Shown piece after piece: positions 1 to 7,642 of a stretch of 21,536 nucleotides of DNA. The notes beneath the pieces are model-generated. The model did not search any database and was not told the origin of the DNA. It saw only the letters and a list, made by a program, of their open reading frames with translations. Position 1 is the first letter of the stretch; each line of letters starts with the position of its first letter. The stretch is from JARRQJ01 sp037381915 (GTDB lineage: Bacteria; Pseudomonadota; Gammaproteobacteria; DRLM01). The stretch lies in assembly GCA_037381915.1 (NCBI GenBank), contig JARRQJ010000044.1:1-21536 (forward strand), in the 5' to 3' direction. The translations under genes were made by a program, and so were the position numbers.

Positions 1-404
1 TCGTCGGGGAAGAAATACATATCGTTGAAGCAGGTGACGCCGCCCTTGAGCATCTCCGCCATGGCCAGCTGGGTGCCGTCGCGGACGAAGGCGGGATTGA
101 CCCAGGCGCCTTCCGCGGGCCAGACGTGATTGTTCAGCCATTCCATCAGCGGGAGATCGTCGGCCAGGCCGCGGACCAGCGACATGGCGGCGTGGGTCTG
201 GGTGTTGATCAGGCCGGGAATCAGCGCATGGTCCGGCAGGTCTAATTCCACGTCGGCGCGATAGCGGCGTCGCGCTTCGTCGGTGGGCAACAGCGCGTGG
301 ATGCGGTCGTCCTTGACGGCCAGGCTGTGGTGGCCATGGACGGTATTGTCCGGCTCCACCGGAATGATCCAGCGCGCGTGCAGCAGGGTGTCGACGTGTT
401 CCAT
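1..404 (-). CDS. mtaD: TRZ/ATZ-family amidohydrolase (probable 5'-methylthioadenosine/S-adenosylhomocysteine deaminase), 5' part
   Basis: The visible part is the first 134 residues, starting at the ATG at 404; the rest lies beyond the left edge. The start MEHVDTLLHARWIIPVEPD and the later GLADDLPLMEWL and MLKGGVTCFNDMYF stretches match the N-terminus of the TRZ/ATZ amidohydrolases that deaminate methylthioadenosine or adenosylhomocysteine in the cytoplasm. This family gene commonly lies next to mtnA, as here, which fits a methionine-salvage role. One oddity is that the first metal-binding HxH of the family, normally NAHxHAAMSL, reads NTQTHAAMSL, so the first His is a Gln (codon CAG at about 204-206 on the minus strand). 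If real, zinc binding should suffer. Family assignment is firm; exact substrate and activity are not. Confidence 0.85.
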   Translation of the reverse strand, partial: MEHVDTLLHARWIIPVEPDNTVHGHHSLAVKDDRIHALLPTDEARRRYRADVELDLPDHALIPGLINTQTHAAMSLVRGLADDLPLMEWLNNHVWPAEGAWVNPAFVRDGTQLAMAEMLKGGVTCFNDMYFFPD

Positions 405-440
405 GGTTCGGGTTTGGTTATGAGTCCCGTGACGAGTATA

Positions 441-471
441 CCGTAAGCAACGATTATATCGCTGCTTACGG
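441..471. promoter_or_regulatory. Long near-perfect inverted repeat upstream of the mtaD-like gene
   Basis: A 9-bp arm CCGTAAGCA (441-449) pairs with TGCTTACGG (463-471). Inside it, after one mismatch, CGAT pairs with ATCG around a 3-base centre. It sits between the end of the lipoprotein gene and the start of the amidohydrolase, both read leftwards. On the minus strand the centre contains a perfect TATAAT, though no good -35 box is seen at normal spacing. There is no T run on either side, so an operator or RNA hairpin is more likely than an intrinsic terminator. The function is inferred only from position and symmetry. Confidence 0.45.
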
Positions 472-543
472 ATCAATTCTTAATCTCGCTTTGGGCTTTC
501 GCTTGGGGATAAGCGGTTATGTCACTGCGGGGAGGGGTTCGGG

Positions 544-1398
544 CTAAAACGCGAAAGGCGGGTACCTTATCCATTGCAGGCAGTTGCCATACCATGCCGG
601 CATGGGGGGCTTCGCGGTGAGTTCGCGAGGATCAAGCGAGTAGATATTTCCATCGGGGTCGGCACGAAAACTGCCCTTGACGGCCAGATCCTCTTCAAAC
701 ACATAGTAGTAATCGCCGTGCTGTTGATCAATAGAGAGGCAGACGTCGTCTTGATGGACGGTTGATGTAGCGGCAGTTTGGGTAACGGCCGCTGATGGTG
801 CCCCTGGGATATCGAAGAAGGCAGTCGTATGTGGCAGTAGAGCATATTGCCGCCTTATCAGCTCTCTGTCGTAGTTGCCTTTGAAGGACAAGTATATCCA
901 CGCAATATCAGTCCCTGTGAATGTAAATGTAATGGTATTGTCGATACGGGCACCATAGCCTTGATTGAGCGTATCCCACTCGTGAAAGGTTCCTGCCTGA
1001 AAGGCGGCGGTGGTGGCGGTTGCATCCAGTTCTATGATTAGCGGGTATGGATTAGTCGTGGCATGGATATCCCGGGTCATAGGATATGAAGCGCGAATCC
1101 CTGTCAATTCGGCGCTGACGCGTTGATAGACATCCTCAGGGGCCGCGATGGTGCAAGTGGCCTCGAACGCCAGTTGTTCCGCTTCCGAATCCGCACGAGG
1201 ACTGAGTGCCGCGTCCGCGGGAATATCCAGCGTAGAGACGTAATTATCCAGGCACGGGCGTTTGATGCTGCTTAGCATATTGTTGTCGATCATGCCCAGG
1301 GGCTGATTGGTCTGAGCGCTTTGGCCGTTTTTGCCGGGACAGCCGGCTAACGCGGCCAGTACTGAGAATGCGAATGCCAAGCGCGAGACGAGATGCAT
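544..1398 (-). CDS. Predicted lipoprotein of unknown function
   Basis: This is a 284-residue protein I do not recognise. I chose the ATG at 1398, although the frame is open further upstream, because it gives a clean lipoprotein signal: MHLVSRLAFAFSVLAALAGC, a basic start, a hydrophobic core and an LAGC lipobox with Cys20. Residue +2 is Pro, not Asp, so outer-membrane sorting is expected. The mature part has four more cysteines (one near residue 49, one after EAT, one in DDVCLSID, one in GNCLQW), which could form disulfides, and many Thr/Ala/Tyr residues. No membrane helix follows. Base composition is visibly more AT-rich than in the housekeeping genes nearby, suggesting acquisition. The upstream Shine-Dalgarno is weak. 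It interrupts the usual mtaD-mtnA neighbourhood, so the product gives no clue to that pathway. Confidence 0.65.
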   Translation of the reverse strand: MHLVSRLAFAFSVLAALAGCPGKNGQSAQTNQPLGMIDNNMLSSIKRPCLDNYVSTLDIPADAALSPRADSEAEQLAFEATCTIAAPEDVYQRVSAELTGIRASYPMTRDIHATTNPYPLIIELDATATTAAFQAGTFHEWDTLNQGYGARIDNTITFTFTGTDIAWIYLSFKGNYDRELIRRQYALLPHTTAFFDIPGAPSAAVTQTAATSTVHQDDVCLSIDQQHGDYYYVFEEDLAVKGSFRADPDGNIYSLDPRELTAKPPMPAWYGNCLQWIRYPPFAF

Positions 1399-1422
1399 GA
1401 CGATCCAGATTGCACAAGTGTC

Positions 1423-1452
1423 GCTATAGAATTGCAAAATGGCAGGCGTTAA
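1423..1452 (-). promoter_or_regulatory. Candidate promoter of the lipoprotein gene
   Basis: On the minus strand TTAACG (1447-1452) and TATAGC (1423-1428) are 18 bases apart, each matching four of six sigma-70 consensus positions. Transcription would start about 15-20 bases before the ATG at 1398. The match is modest and rests only on spacing and position. Confidence 0.25.
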
Positions 1453-1583
1453 GGGCTGATTCGGGTCGTCTGATCGGGCAAAAACGCGGCAATGTTCCGC
1501 TTGGCTTGGCCCGTTCGAGTATTTGTTATGAATGATCGGGGAAGAGCAGGACGGATAAAGCTGCGTCACGAGTGCGCGGGACG

Positions 1584-1851
1584 CTAGATGGCGCACAGCG
1601 CCACGCGCCGGCTGCGGCCGCGGCCGAGGGGATTCCAGTTTTCATCGATGGGCGCGCGTTCACCATGACCCTTCAATTGAATCAGATGGGAATCGACGCC
1701 TTTGCTTACCGGGTAGCTCTGGACCGCCTGGCGCGGTTGTCGGACAAGGCGTCGTTGAATTTCATGGTGCCGATCGAATCGCTATGACCGTCGAGGGGCA
1801 GGCGTTCGGCGCCGGGATTGGCATCCAGTGTACTGTCCCGATGATCGTTTT
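1584..1851 (-). pseudogene. OmpA-family C-terminal (peptidoglycan-binding) domain remnant, frameshifted
   Basis: Two minus-strand frames join into an OmpA C-terminal domain. The upstream part reads LDANPGAERLPLDGHSDSIG and goes on to FNDALSDNRAR, then reaches a stop (TAA near 1710). One frame over, from about 1724, it continues QAVQSYPVSKGVDSHLIQL, then KGHGERAPIDENWNPLGRG and RSRRVALCAI before TAG at 1584-1586. These correspond in order to the family landmarks GHTDSxG, N..LS..RA..V..YL...G, G.GE..P...N and GR..NRRV. In intact family members this domain anchors outer-membrane proteins to peptidoglycan. The N-terminal part is absent: a stop precedes the domain by a few codons, and repeat and unassigned sequence follow. 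I infer a dead gene fragment rather than a sequencing error alone, because both ends are missing. Confidence 0.7.
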
Positions 1852-2296
1852 ACTAATGATCACCCTCACCCCTACCCCTCTCCCAGGGGGAGAGGGGATA
1901 TAAAAGCCTGGTTTCCGCGGAAGAAGGATCAGGGATGAGAGAACCACCTTTTGCGACATGTAATTCAGGTTATTGACGGGACGGCACACCAGATACGCGC
2001 AGACGCGGTGCAGCATGCGTTTGGCGGCGTCGGTCGATTGCTGACGAAGGTGACCCGGCCGAGGTTGACGAAGGGCATGGCCTGCGCTGCGCTCACGCCG
2101 GCGCCGGCAGCGCGCCCAGGTCTCGTCCGCGCGGGCCGGAATCGGGAGAAATTTTTTCCAAGATATCCGTTGGATAGGCAGTAATCCCGCTGTGGATTCT
2201 ATATCGGACGCGCCGGCGCGGTATTGACTTTGACCGGCCTGGCAAAGATGTCGTTTCGCCGTTATCATGCGCGCTCGGGGTGAAGGGGGAATAATC
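1852..2296. other. Gap without a recognisable gene (repeat head plus unassigned GC-rich DNA)
   Basis: The first 50 bases hold one palindromic repeat head. The remainder has open frames on both strands, none with family motifs, convincing Shine-Dalgarno sequences or a signal peptide. A minus-strand frame around 1930-2090 is open and could be a decayed coding fragment, but I cannot assign it. A good -10-like TATCAT occurs at 2263-2268 before mtnA, but the TTGACT and TTGACC hexamers upstream (2224-2235) are too far away for a normal promoter. Confidence 0.5.
1861..1899. repeat. Single palindromic repeat head (CCCCTCTCCC type)
   Basis: CCCCTCTCCC (1875-1884) and GGGAGAGGGG (1888-1897) form a perfect 10-bp stem with a 3-base loop, preceded by CACCCTCACCCCTA. 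It is the same C-rich/G-rich hairpin style as the repeats between the later genes, here beside the OmpA remnant. Confidence 0.75.
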
Positions 2297-3408
2297 ATGA
2301 CCGAGTTGCGTCACGACAGCATCCGTGCGGTGGAATGGACCGATCAGGGCTTGAAGCTGCTGGATCAGCGCGTGTTGCCGTTGCGCCATGAGCATGTGTT
2401 GTTGGAAGATGCCGCCGGCGTGGCGGGTGCCATTCATGACATGGTGGTGCGTGGTGCCCCGGCCATCGGGGTAGCGTGGCGGCCCGGGACCGTTATGGCC
2501 GTTCGCCCGCCACCTGGAAACAGGATATCGAAGAAGACCTCCGTTATCTCGCCGCGGCGCGTCCCACCGCGGTCAATCTGTTCTGGGCCATCGCCCGCAT
2601 GCGCCAGGTTATCGATGCTCTTCATGCTCTCCCTCTCCCCCCGGGACAGGGATGGGGTGAGGGGAATGGGCGCGGGAACAGCAGTGACGATCCAGTTCCC
2701 GCCTTGCTGGCGGAGGCCTTGCACATCCAGGAGGAGGACGTGTGCGCCAATCGCCGCATGGGGGAACTGGGCGCGAGCCTCATCAGCCGGCCATGCGCGG
2801 TGTTGACCCATTGCAATACCGGCTCCCTGGCGACCGGCGGCTACGGTACGGCTCTGGGCGTGATCCGCGCCGCTTATGGCGCGGGGAAGATCGAGCGCGT
2901 CTACGCCGACGAGACCCGGCCGTGGCTGCAGGGCGCCCGGCTCACCGCCTGGGAGCTGGTGCAGGACCACATCCCGGTGACCGTGCTGGTGGAAGGGGCC
3001 GCCGCCCACCTGATGAAGCAGGGCGGCGTGCGTTGGGTGATCGTGGGGGCGGACCGCATCGCCGCCAACGGCGATGCCGCCAACAAGATCGGTACCTATC
3101 AGCTGGCGGTGGCGGCCCGTTATCACGGCGTGAAGTTCATGGTGGTGGCGCCGACCTCTACGGTGGACCTGGCCATCGCCGGCGGCAACGAGATCCATAT
3201 CGAAAACCGGTCGCCGGATGAGGTATTGAACCTGGCCGGGCGGCGCATTGCCGCGGAAGGCGCCGAGGCCTGGAATCCCTCCTTCGATGTCACCCCGGCG
3301 GAGTTGATCGACGCCATCGTCACTGAGAAAGGGGTCGTGACCGCCCCCTCACGGGAAAAAATGGCGGCGATGATGGGGCGCAATCACCAGCCCGTCCTGA
3401 GCCTCTGA
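2297..3408 (+). pseudogene. mtnA: S-methyl-5-thioribose-1-phosphate isomerase, frameshifted
   Basis: MtnA converts methylthioribose-1-phosphate to methylthioribulose-1-phosphate in cytoplasmic methionine salvage. The start at 2297 has a strong GAAGGGGGA upstream, and the first 57 residues follow the family to MVVRGAPAIGVA. The frame then continues as unrelated sequence, while the true continuation AARDRYGRSPATW is one frame over from about 2476. Family proteins have about seven residues (AAYGVVL-like) between these parts, so loss of 19 bases explains both the gap and the frame. The rest is intact to the stop at 3406-3408, with catalytic Cys in THCNTGSLAT and Asp in GADRIAANGDAANKIGTY. About 18 extra residues (near PLPPGQGWGEGNGRG) sit after the LFWAIARM helix and derive from a repeat element. 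It is probably non-functional unless the frameshift is an assembly or read error. Confidence 0.85.
2626..2680 (+). repeat. Repeat-derived in-frame insert inside mtnA
   Basis: The run CTCCCTCTCCCCCCGGGACA followed by GGGATGGGGTGAGGGGA has the C-rich arm and G-rich tail of the intergenic palindromic elements. It lies where MtnA homologues have about 18 fewer residues, and its length is close to a multiple of three, so the reading frame downstream is unbroken. The exact borders cannot be set without an uninserted homologue. Confidence 0.65.
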
Positions 3409-3554
3409 CCGGGGTTGCTCACCTCCTCAATAACGTCCTTCCCGTACCAGCCCTGGTCAAAAGCGCCGGCTTCCGGGTCGCCGCCGCGTTCCGCCCGGAA
3501 TGGCCGAAAAGGCGGGCCTTCCGCCACGCCTGCCAATGCTACGGAGATCCGGCC

Positions 3555-3585
3555 GCTTGTGGTAGAATTCGCTGTTTTCACAAGC
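3555..3585 (+). promoter_or_regulatory. Candidate gyrA promoter with an inverted repeat
   Basis: An extended -10 element, TGG plus TAGAAT (3560-3568), lies about 75 bases before the gyrA start; no strong -35 is present, as is common with extended -10 promoters. The -10 is enclosed by GCTTGTG (3555-3561) and CACAAGC (3579-3585), a perfect 7-bp inverted repeat spaced by 17 bases that spans the expected start site. It could be an operator or a 5' hairpin. Both readings are inference. Confidence 0.4.
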
Positions 3586-3641
3586 AGCTACCGGCGTAAT
3601 GCCCGACAGAGGCATAGCCGCCGAAAGGGAACCACACCGCC

Positions 3642-6236
3642 ATGACCGATTTCGCCAAAGAAGTCCTGTCCGTCAATATCGAAGACGAGATGCGGACCTC
3701 CTACATGGAGTACGCCATGAGCGTCATCGTGGGCCGGGCTCTGCCCGACGTCCGCGACGGCCTCAAGCCGGTACACCGCCGCGTGCTGTACGCCATGAGC
3801 GAACTGAGCAACGACTGGAACAAGCCTTATAAGAAATCGGCGCGTGTGGTCGGCGACGTCATCGGTAAATATCATCCTCATGGCGACACTGCGGTGTACG
3901 ACACCATCGTGCGCATGGCCCAGCCCTTTTCCCTGCGCTACATGCTGGTGGACGGCCAGGGCAACTTCGGTTCGGTGGACGGCGACGCCCCGGCGGCGAT
4001 GCGCTACACCGAGGTGCGCATGGCGCGCATCGCCCACGAGTTGCTGGCAGACCTGGAAAAGGAGACCGTCGACTTCATCCCCAACTACGACGAGTCGGAA
4101 AAGGAGCCCAGCGTCTTTCCGGCCAAGATCCCCAATCTGCTCATCAACGGTGCGGCGGGGATCGCGGTGGGTCTCGCCACCAACGTGCCGCCCCATAACC
4201 TCAGCGAGGTGATCGACGGCTGCCTGGCGCTCATCGACAGTCCCGACATCGATATCCCGGGGCTGATGAAACTGATCCCCGGCCCGGATTTTCCCACCGC
4301 CGGCATCATCAACGGCGCCCGCGGCATCCACGAGGCCTATCACACCGGCCGCGGGCGTATCTACGTGCGGGCGCGCATCGACATCGAAGTGGACGGCAAG
4401 GGCCGGGAGTCCATCATCGTCACCGAACTGCCCTACCAGGTGAACAAGGCCAACCTTCTGGAGAAGATCGCCGAGCTGGTCAAGGACAAGCGTATCGAGG
4501 GCATCACCGAGCTGCGCGACGAGTCGGACAAGGACGGCATGCGCATGGTGATCGAACTGCGCCGCGGCGAGGTGGCGGAGGTGGTGATCAACAACCTCTA
4601 CCAGTTCACCCAGATGCAGAGCGTGTTCGGCATCAACATGGTGGCGCTGGTGGACGGCCAGCCGCGCCTGCTCAATCTCAAGCAAATCCTGGAGGCCTTC
4701 ATCCGCCACCGCCGCGAGGTGGTCACCAGGCGCACGGTGTTTGAACTGCGCAAGGCGCGGGACCGGGCTCATATCCTGGAAGGCCTGGCCGTGGCCCTGG
4801 TCAACATCGATCCGGTCATCGCCCTGATCAAGGCGGCGGCCAACCCGGCGGAGGCCAAGGAGGCCCTGATGGCGCGTGCCTGGGCGCCCGGCGTGGTCAC
4901 CGATCTGCTGGCGCGCGCCGGGGCCGCCGCGTCCCGCCCCGAGGGCCTGGCCGCGGACTTCGGCCTGAGCGACCAGGGTTACCGCCTCTCCGATGCCCAG
5001 GCCAAGGCCATCCTCGACCTGCGCCTGCACACCCTCACCGGGTTGGAGCAAGAGAAGATAGTTAATGAATATAAAGAGATATTGGTGAAAATTGAGGAGT
5101 TACTGGAGATTCTGAGCAATCCCGATCGGCTTATGCAGGTCATCCGTGAGGAGCTGCTGGCCATGAAGGAGCAGTACGGCGACAAGCGCCGCACCGAGAT
5201 CGTCGCGACCCAGGAGGATCTCAGGCTGGAAGACCTTATCACCGAGGAAGACGTCGTGGTGACCCTGTCCCACGCGGGTTACGCCAAGGCCCAGCCCATC
5301 AGCGAATACCGCACCCAGAAACGCGGCGGCCGCGGCAAGGCGGCGACCTCGGTCCGGGAAGAGGATTTCATCGACAAACTGCTCATCGCCAGTACCCACG
5401 ACACTATCCTGTGCTTCTCCAACCGCGGCAAGGTGTATTGGAAGAAGGTATACGAACTGCCCCAGGCGGGGCGCAACGCCCGCGGCAAACCGCTGGTCAA
5501 TCTCCTGCCCCTGGAGGAAGGGGAGCGGATCACCGCCGTGTTGCCTATCCGCGAATACGCAGCGGACAAATACGTGTTCATGGCCACCGCCACCGGTACG
5601 GTCAAGAAGACTCCCCTGGCCGATTTCTCGCGGCCGCGCGCCAGCGGCATCATCGCCCTGGGACTGCTGGACGACGACCATCTGGTGGGCGTGGCGATTA
5701 CCGACGGGACGCGCGACGTCATGCTGTTCTCCAGCGCCGGCAAGGCAGTGCGTTTCAACGAGGCGGACGTGCGCCCCATGGGGCGGACCGCCCGCGGCGT
5801 GCGCGGGATCCAGCTCGGCGCGGGCCAGCGGGTTATCGCGCTGATCATCGCCGATGACTATGCGGTGTTGACCGCCACGGAAAAAGGTTTCGGCAAACGT
5901 ACTCTGGTAAGCGAATACCCGGTGCACGGGCGCGGCGGGCAAGGGGTGATCTCTATCCAGACCACTGAACGCAACGGCCCGGTGGTGGGGGCGGTGCTGG
6001 TGAGCGAGGATGACGAGGCCATGCTTATCACCAACGGCGGCACCCTGATCCGCACCGCCGCCAATGGCATCTCGGTGCTGGGCCGCAACACCCAGGGCGT
6101 GAAACTGATCAGCCTTGGTGAGGAGGAGAAGCTGGTGGGACTGGAACGCATCGAGGAGCCGGAATTGAACGGCGATGGGGAGGCTGAAGCAGATGACGAA
6201 GCGGCAGCAGCGGATGCGCCGGAAGGTGATGCCTGA
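3642..6236 (+). CDS. gyrA: DNA gyrase subunit A
   Basis: GyrA is the DNA-cutting and rejoining subunit of the A2B2 gyrase that adds negative supercoils. At 864 residues it is close to the E. coli protein. The breakage-reunion domain covers about residues 8-520, with the nucleophile Tyr122 in AAMRYTE and the quinolone region HPHGDTAVYDT; position 83 is Thr and 87 is Asp. Thr83 is also the normal residue in some other gammaproteobacteria, so it does not by itself mean acquired resistance. The beta-pinwheel C-terminal domain begins near 530 and carries the GyrA box as QKRGGRG (Lys for the usual second Arg). The tail is acidic (EAEADDEAAAADAPEGDA). GAAAGGGA precedes the ATG. A stretch of AT-rich codons at 5044-5120 stands out from the GC-rich gene. 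Confidence 0.98.
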   Translation: MTDFAKEVLSVNIEDEMRTSYMEYAMSVIVGRALPDVRDGLKPVHRRVLYAMSELSNDWNKPYKKSARVVGDVIGKYHPHGDTAVYDTIVRMAQPFSLRYMLVDGQGNFGSVDGDAPAAMRYTEVRMARIAHELLADLEKETVDFIPNYDESEKEPSVFPAKIPNLLINGAAGIAVGLATNVPPHNLSEVIDGCLALIDSPDIDIPGLMKLIPGPDFPTAGIINGARGIHEAYHTGRGRIYVRARIDIEVDGKGRESIIVTELPYQVNKANLLEKIAELVKDKRIEGITELRDESDKDGMRMVIELRRGEVAEVVINNLYQFTQMQSVFGINMVALVDGQPRLLNLKQILEAFIRHRREVVTRRTVFELRKARDRAHILEGLAVALVNIDPVIALIKAAANPAEAKEALMARAWAPGVVTDLLARAGAAASRPEGLAADFGLSDQGYRLSDAQAKAILDLRLHTLTGLEQEKIVNEYKEILVKIEELLEILSNPDRLMQVIREELLAMKEQYGDKRRTEIVATQEDLRLEDLITEEDVVVTLSHAGYAKAQPISEYRTQKRGGRGKAATSVREEDFIDKLLIASTHDTILCFSNRGKVYWKKVYELPQAGRNARGKPLVNLLPLEEGERITAVLPIREYAADKYVFMATATGTVKKTPLADFSRPRASGIIALGLLDDDHLVGVAITDGTRDVMLFSSAGKAVRFNEADVRPMGRTARGVRGIQLGAGQRVIALIIADDYAVLTATEKGFGKRTLVSEYPVHGRGGQGVISIQTTERNGPVVGAVLVSEDDEAMLITNGGTLIRTAANGISVLGRNTQGVKLISLGEEEKLVGLERIEEPELNGDGEAEADDEAAAADAPEGDA

Positions 6237-6348
6237 TGATGATCGAATCGTTGCGTTGTCAGTGATGAGATCATGACTTCAAAGACAAGTAAGCTTGTTG
6301 GATGAATCCCGCTGACATAATTTGATTGAAGAAGGTATGTTTATTAAC

Positions 6349-6462
6349 ACCCTCCCGTTCAAGGGGAGGGATACGGTGGGGATGGGTTTGAACTTCATAG
6401 TGAAACTCGGCGGAGTACCGAACCCACCCCCATCCTGACCTTCCCCCTGAGGAGGAAGGGAC
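6349..6462. repeat. Paired palindromic repeat between gyrA and serC
   Basis: The left head CCTCCCGTTCAAGGGGAGGG with tail GGTGGGGATGGGTTT faces a right head AACCCACCCCCATCC followed by CTTCCCCCTGAGGAGGAAGG. The heads are inverted relative to each other, enclosing about 30 unshared bases. The same architecture recurs at 7643 and 11975. The right end lies about 40 bases before the serC start. The gap's only other content, 6237-6348, has no clear terminator. Confidence 0.85.
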
Positions 6463-6502
6463 AACAGAATTGGACATCTACTAGATAAGTGAGGTTTGAA
6501 CC

Positions 6503-7585
6503 ATGTCGCGTATATACAACTTCAGTGCCGGACCGGCGATGTTGCCGGAGGACGTATTGCAGCAGGCCCGCGAAGAGATGCTGGATTGGCAGGGCTCGGG
6601 GATGTCGGTGATGGAGATGAGCCATCGCGGCAAGGAATTCATGAGCATCGCCGCCCAGGCCGAGGCGGATGTGCGCGAGTTGCTCGCCGTGCCCGCCGAT
6701 TACAAGGTGCTGTTCCTGCAAGGCGGCGCCAGCAGCCAGTTCGCCATGGTGCCCCTGAACCTGTTGCGCGGTAAGTCCGGCGCGGACTACATCAATACCG
6801 GCATGTGGTCCAAGAAGGCCATCGCCGAGGCCAAGCGCTTTTGCGCGGTGAACGTGGCCGCCAGCAGCGAGGACACCAAGTTCACCACCATCCCGCCCCA
6901 GGCGGCGTGGCAGCTCAAGGCCGATGCCGCCTATGTGCATTTCACCCCCAACGAGACCATCGGCGGCGTGGAATTCCACTGGGTGCCCGATACCGGCGAC
7001 GTGCCCTTGGTGGCGGACATGTCATCGACGCTGTTGTCGCGGCCCATCGACGTGAGCAAGTTCGGCGTGATCTACGCCGGCGCCCAGAAGAACATCGGCC
7101 CGGCGGGTTTGACGGTGGTGATCGTGCGCGAGGACCTGGTGGGCGGGGCGCAGGGCACCACGCCCGCGATGTTCGACTACAAGACCCACGCCGATGCCGA
7201 ATCCATGTACAACACCCCGCCCACCTACGCGTGGTACCTGGCCGGCCTGGTGTTCCAGTACCTGAAGCGCAAGGGCGGCCTGCAGGCCATGGCGGAGATC
7301 AACCAACGCAAGGCGGAGAAGCTGTACGCCGCCATCGACGATTCGGGTTTCTACCGCAACCCGGTGGAGAAGGCCAGCCGTTCGTGGATGAACATTCCCT
7401 TCACCCTCGCAGACGCCAATCTCGACAAGACCTTCCTCGCCGAGGCGGCCCAGGCCGGACTCAAGACCCTGTCGGGTCATCGGTCGGTAGGCGGGATGCG
7501 CGCCAGCATCTACAACGCCATGCCCGAGGCGGGGGTGGATGCGCTGGTGGAGTTCATGCAGGATTTCGCGCAGCGGAATGGTTAA
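6503..7585 (+). CDS. serC: Phosphoserine aminotransferase
   Basis: SerC is a PLP enzyme that aminates 3-phosphohydroxypyruvate to phosphoserine using glutamate; it also acts on the analogous intermediate of pyridoxine synthesis. The 360 residues match the family length. The start MSRIYNFSAGPAMLP is the family N-terminus, GGASSQFAMVPLNL binds the cofactor phosphate region, and the PLP lysine is Lys196 in YAGAQKNIGPAG. The C-terminal GHRSVGGMRASIYNAMP segment is also typical. AGTGAGG lies 9 bases before the ATG. It is followed by serA, the previous step of the same pathway, with 229 bases between them mostly taken by a repeat, so co-transcription is possible but not shown. Confidence 0.97.
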   Translation: MSRIYNFSAGPAMLPEDVLQQAREEMLDWQGSGMSVMEMSHRGKEFMSIAAQAEADVRELLAVPADYKVLFLQGGASSQFAMVPLNLLRGKSGADYINTGMWSKKAIAEAKRFCAVNVAASSEDTKFTTIPPQAAWQLKADAAYVHFTPNETIGGVEFHWVPDTGDVPLVADMSSTLLSRPIDVSKFGVIYAGAQKNIGPAGLTVVIVREDLVGGAQGTTPAMFDYKTHADAESMYNTPPTYAWYLAGLVFQYLKRKGGLQAMAEINQRKAEKLYAAIDDSGFYRNPVEKASRSWMNIPFTLADANLDKTFLAEAAQAGLKTLSGHRSVGGMRASIYNAMPEAGVDALVEFMQDFAQRNG

Positions 7586-7642
7586 CTGCAACGTAAACGC
7601 GCTATTTAAACGTTGCTGCATATGTAACGTGGCCGCTAATTC

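Noticed and set aside
1951..2184. 77-codon plus-strand frame before mtnA
   Set aside because: There is no ribosome-binding site, signal or family similarity, and the overlapping minus-strand frame is equally open; both look like GC-rich chance frames.
3870..3910. Thr83 in GyrA as acquired quinolone resistance
   Set aside because: Thr is the wild-type residue here in several gammaproteobacteria such as Pseudomonas, so it is not evidence of selection by itself.
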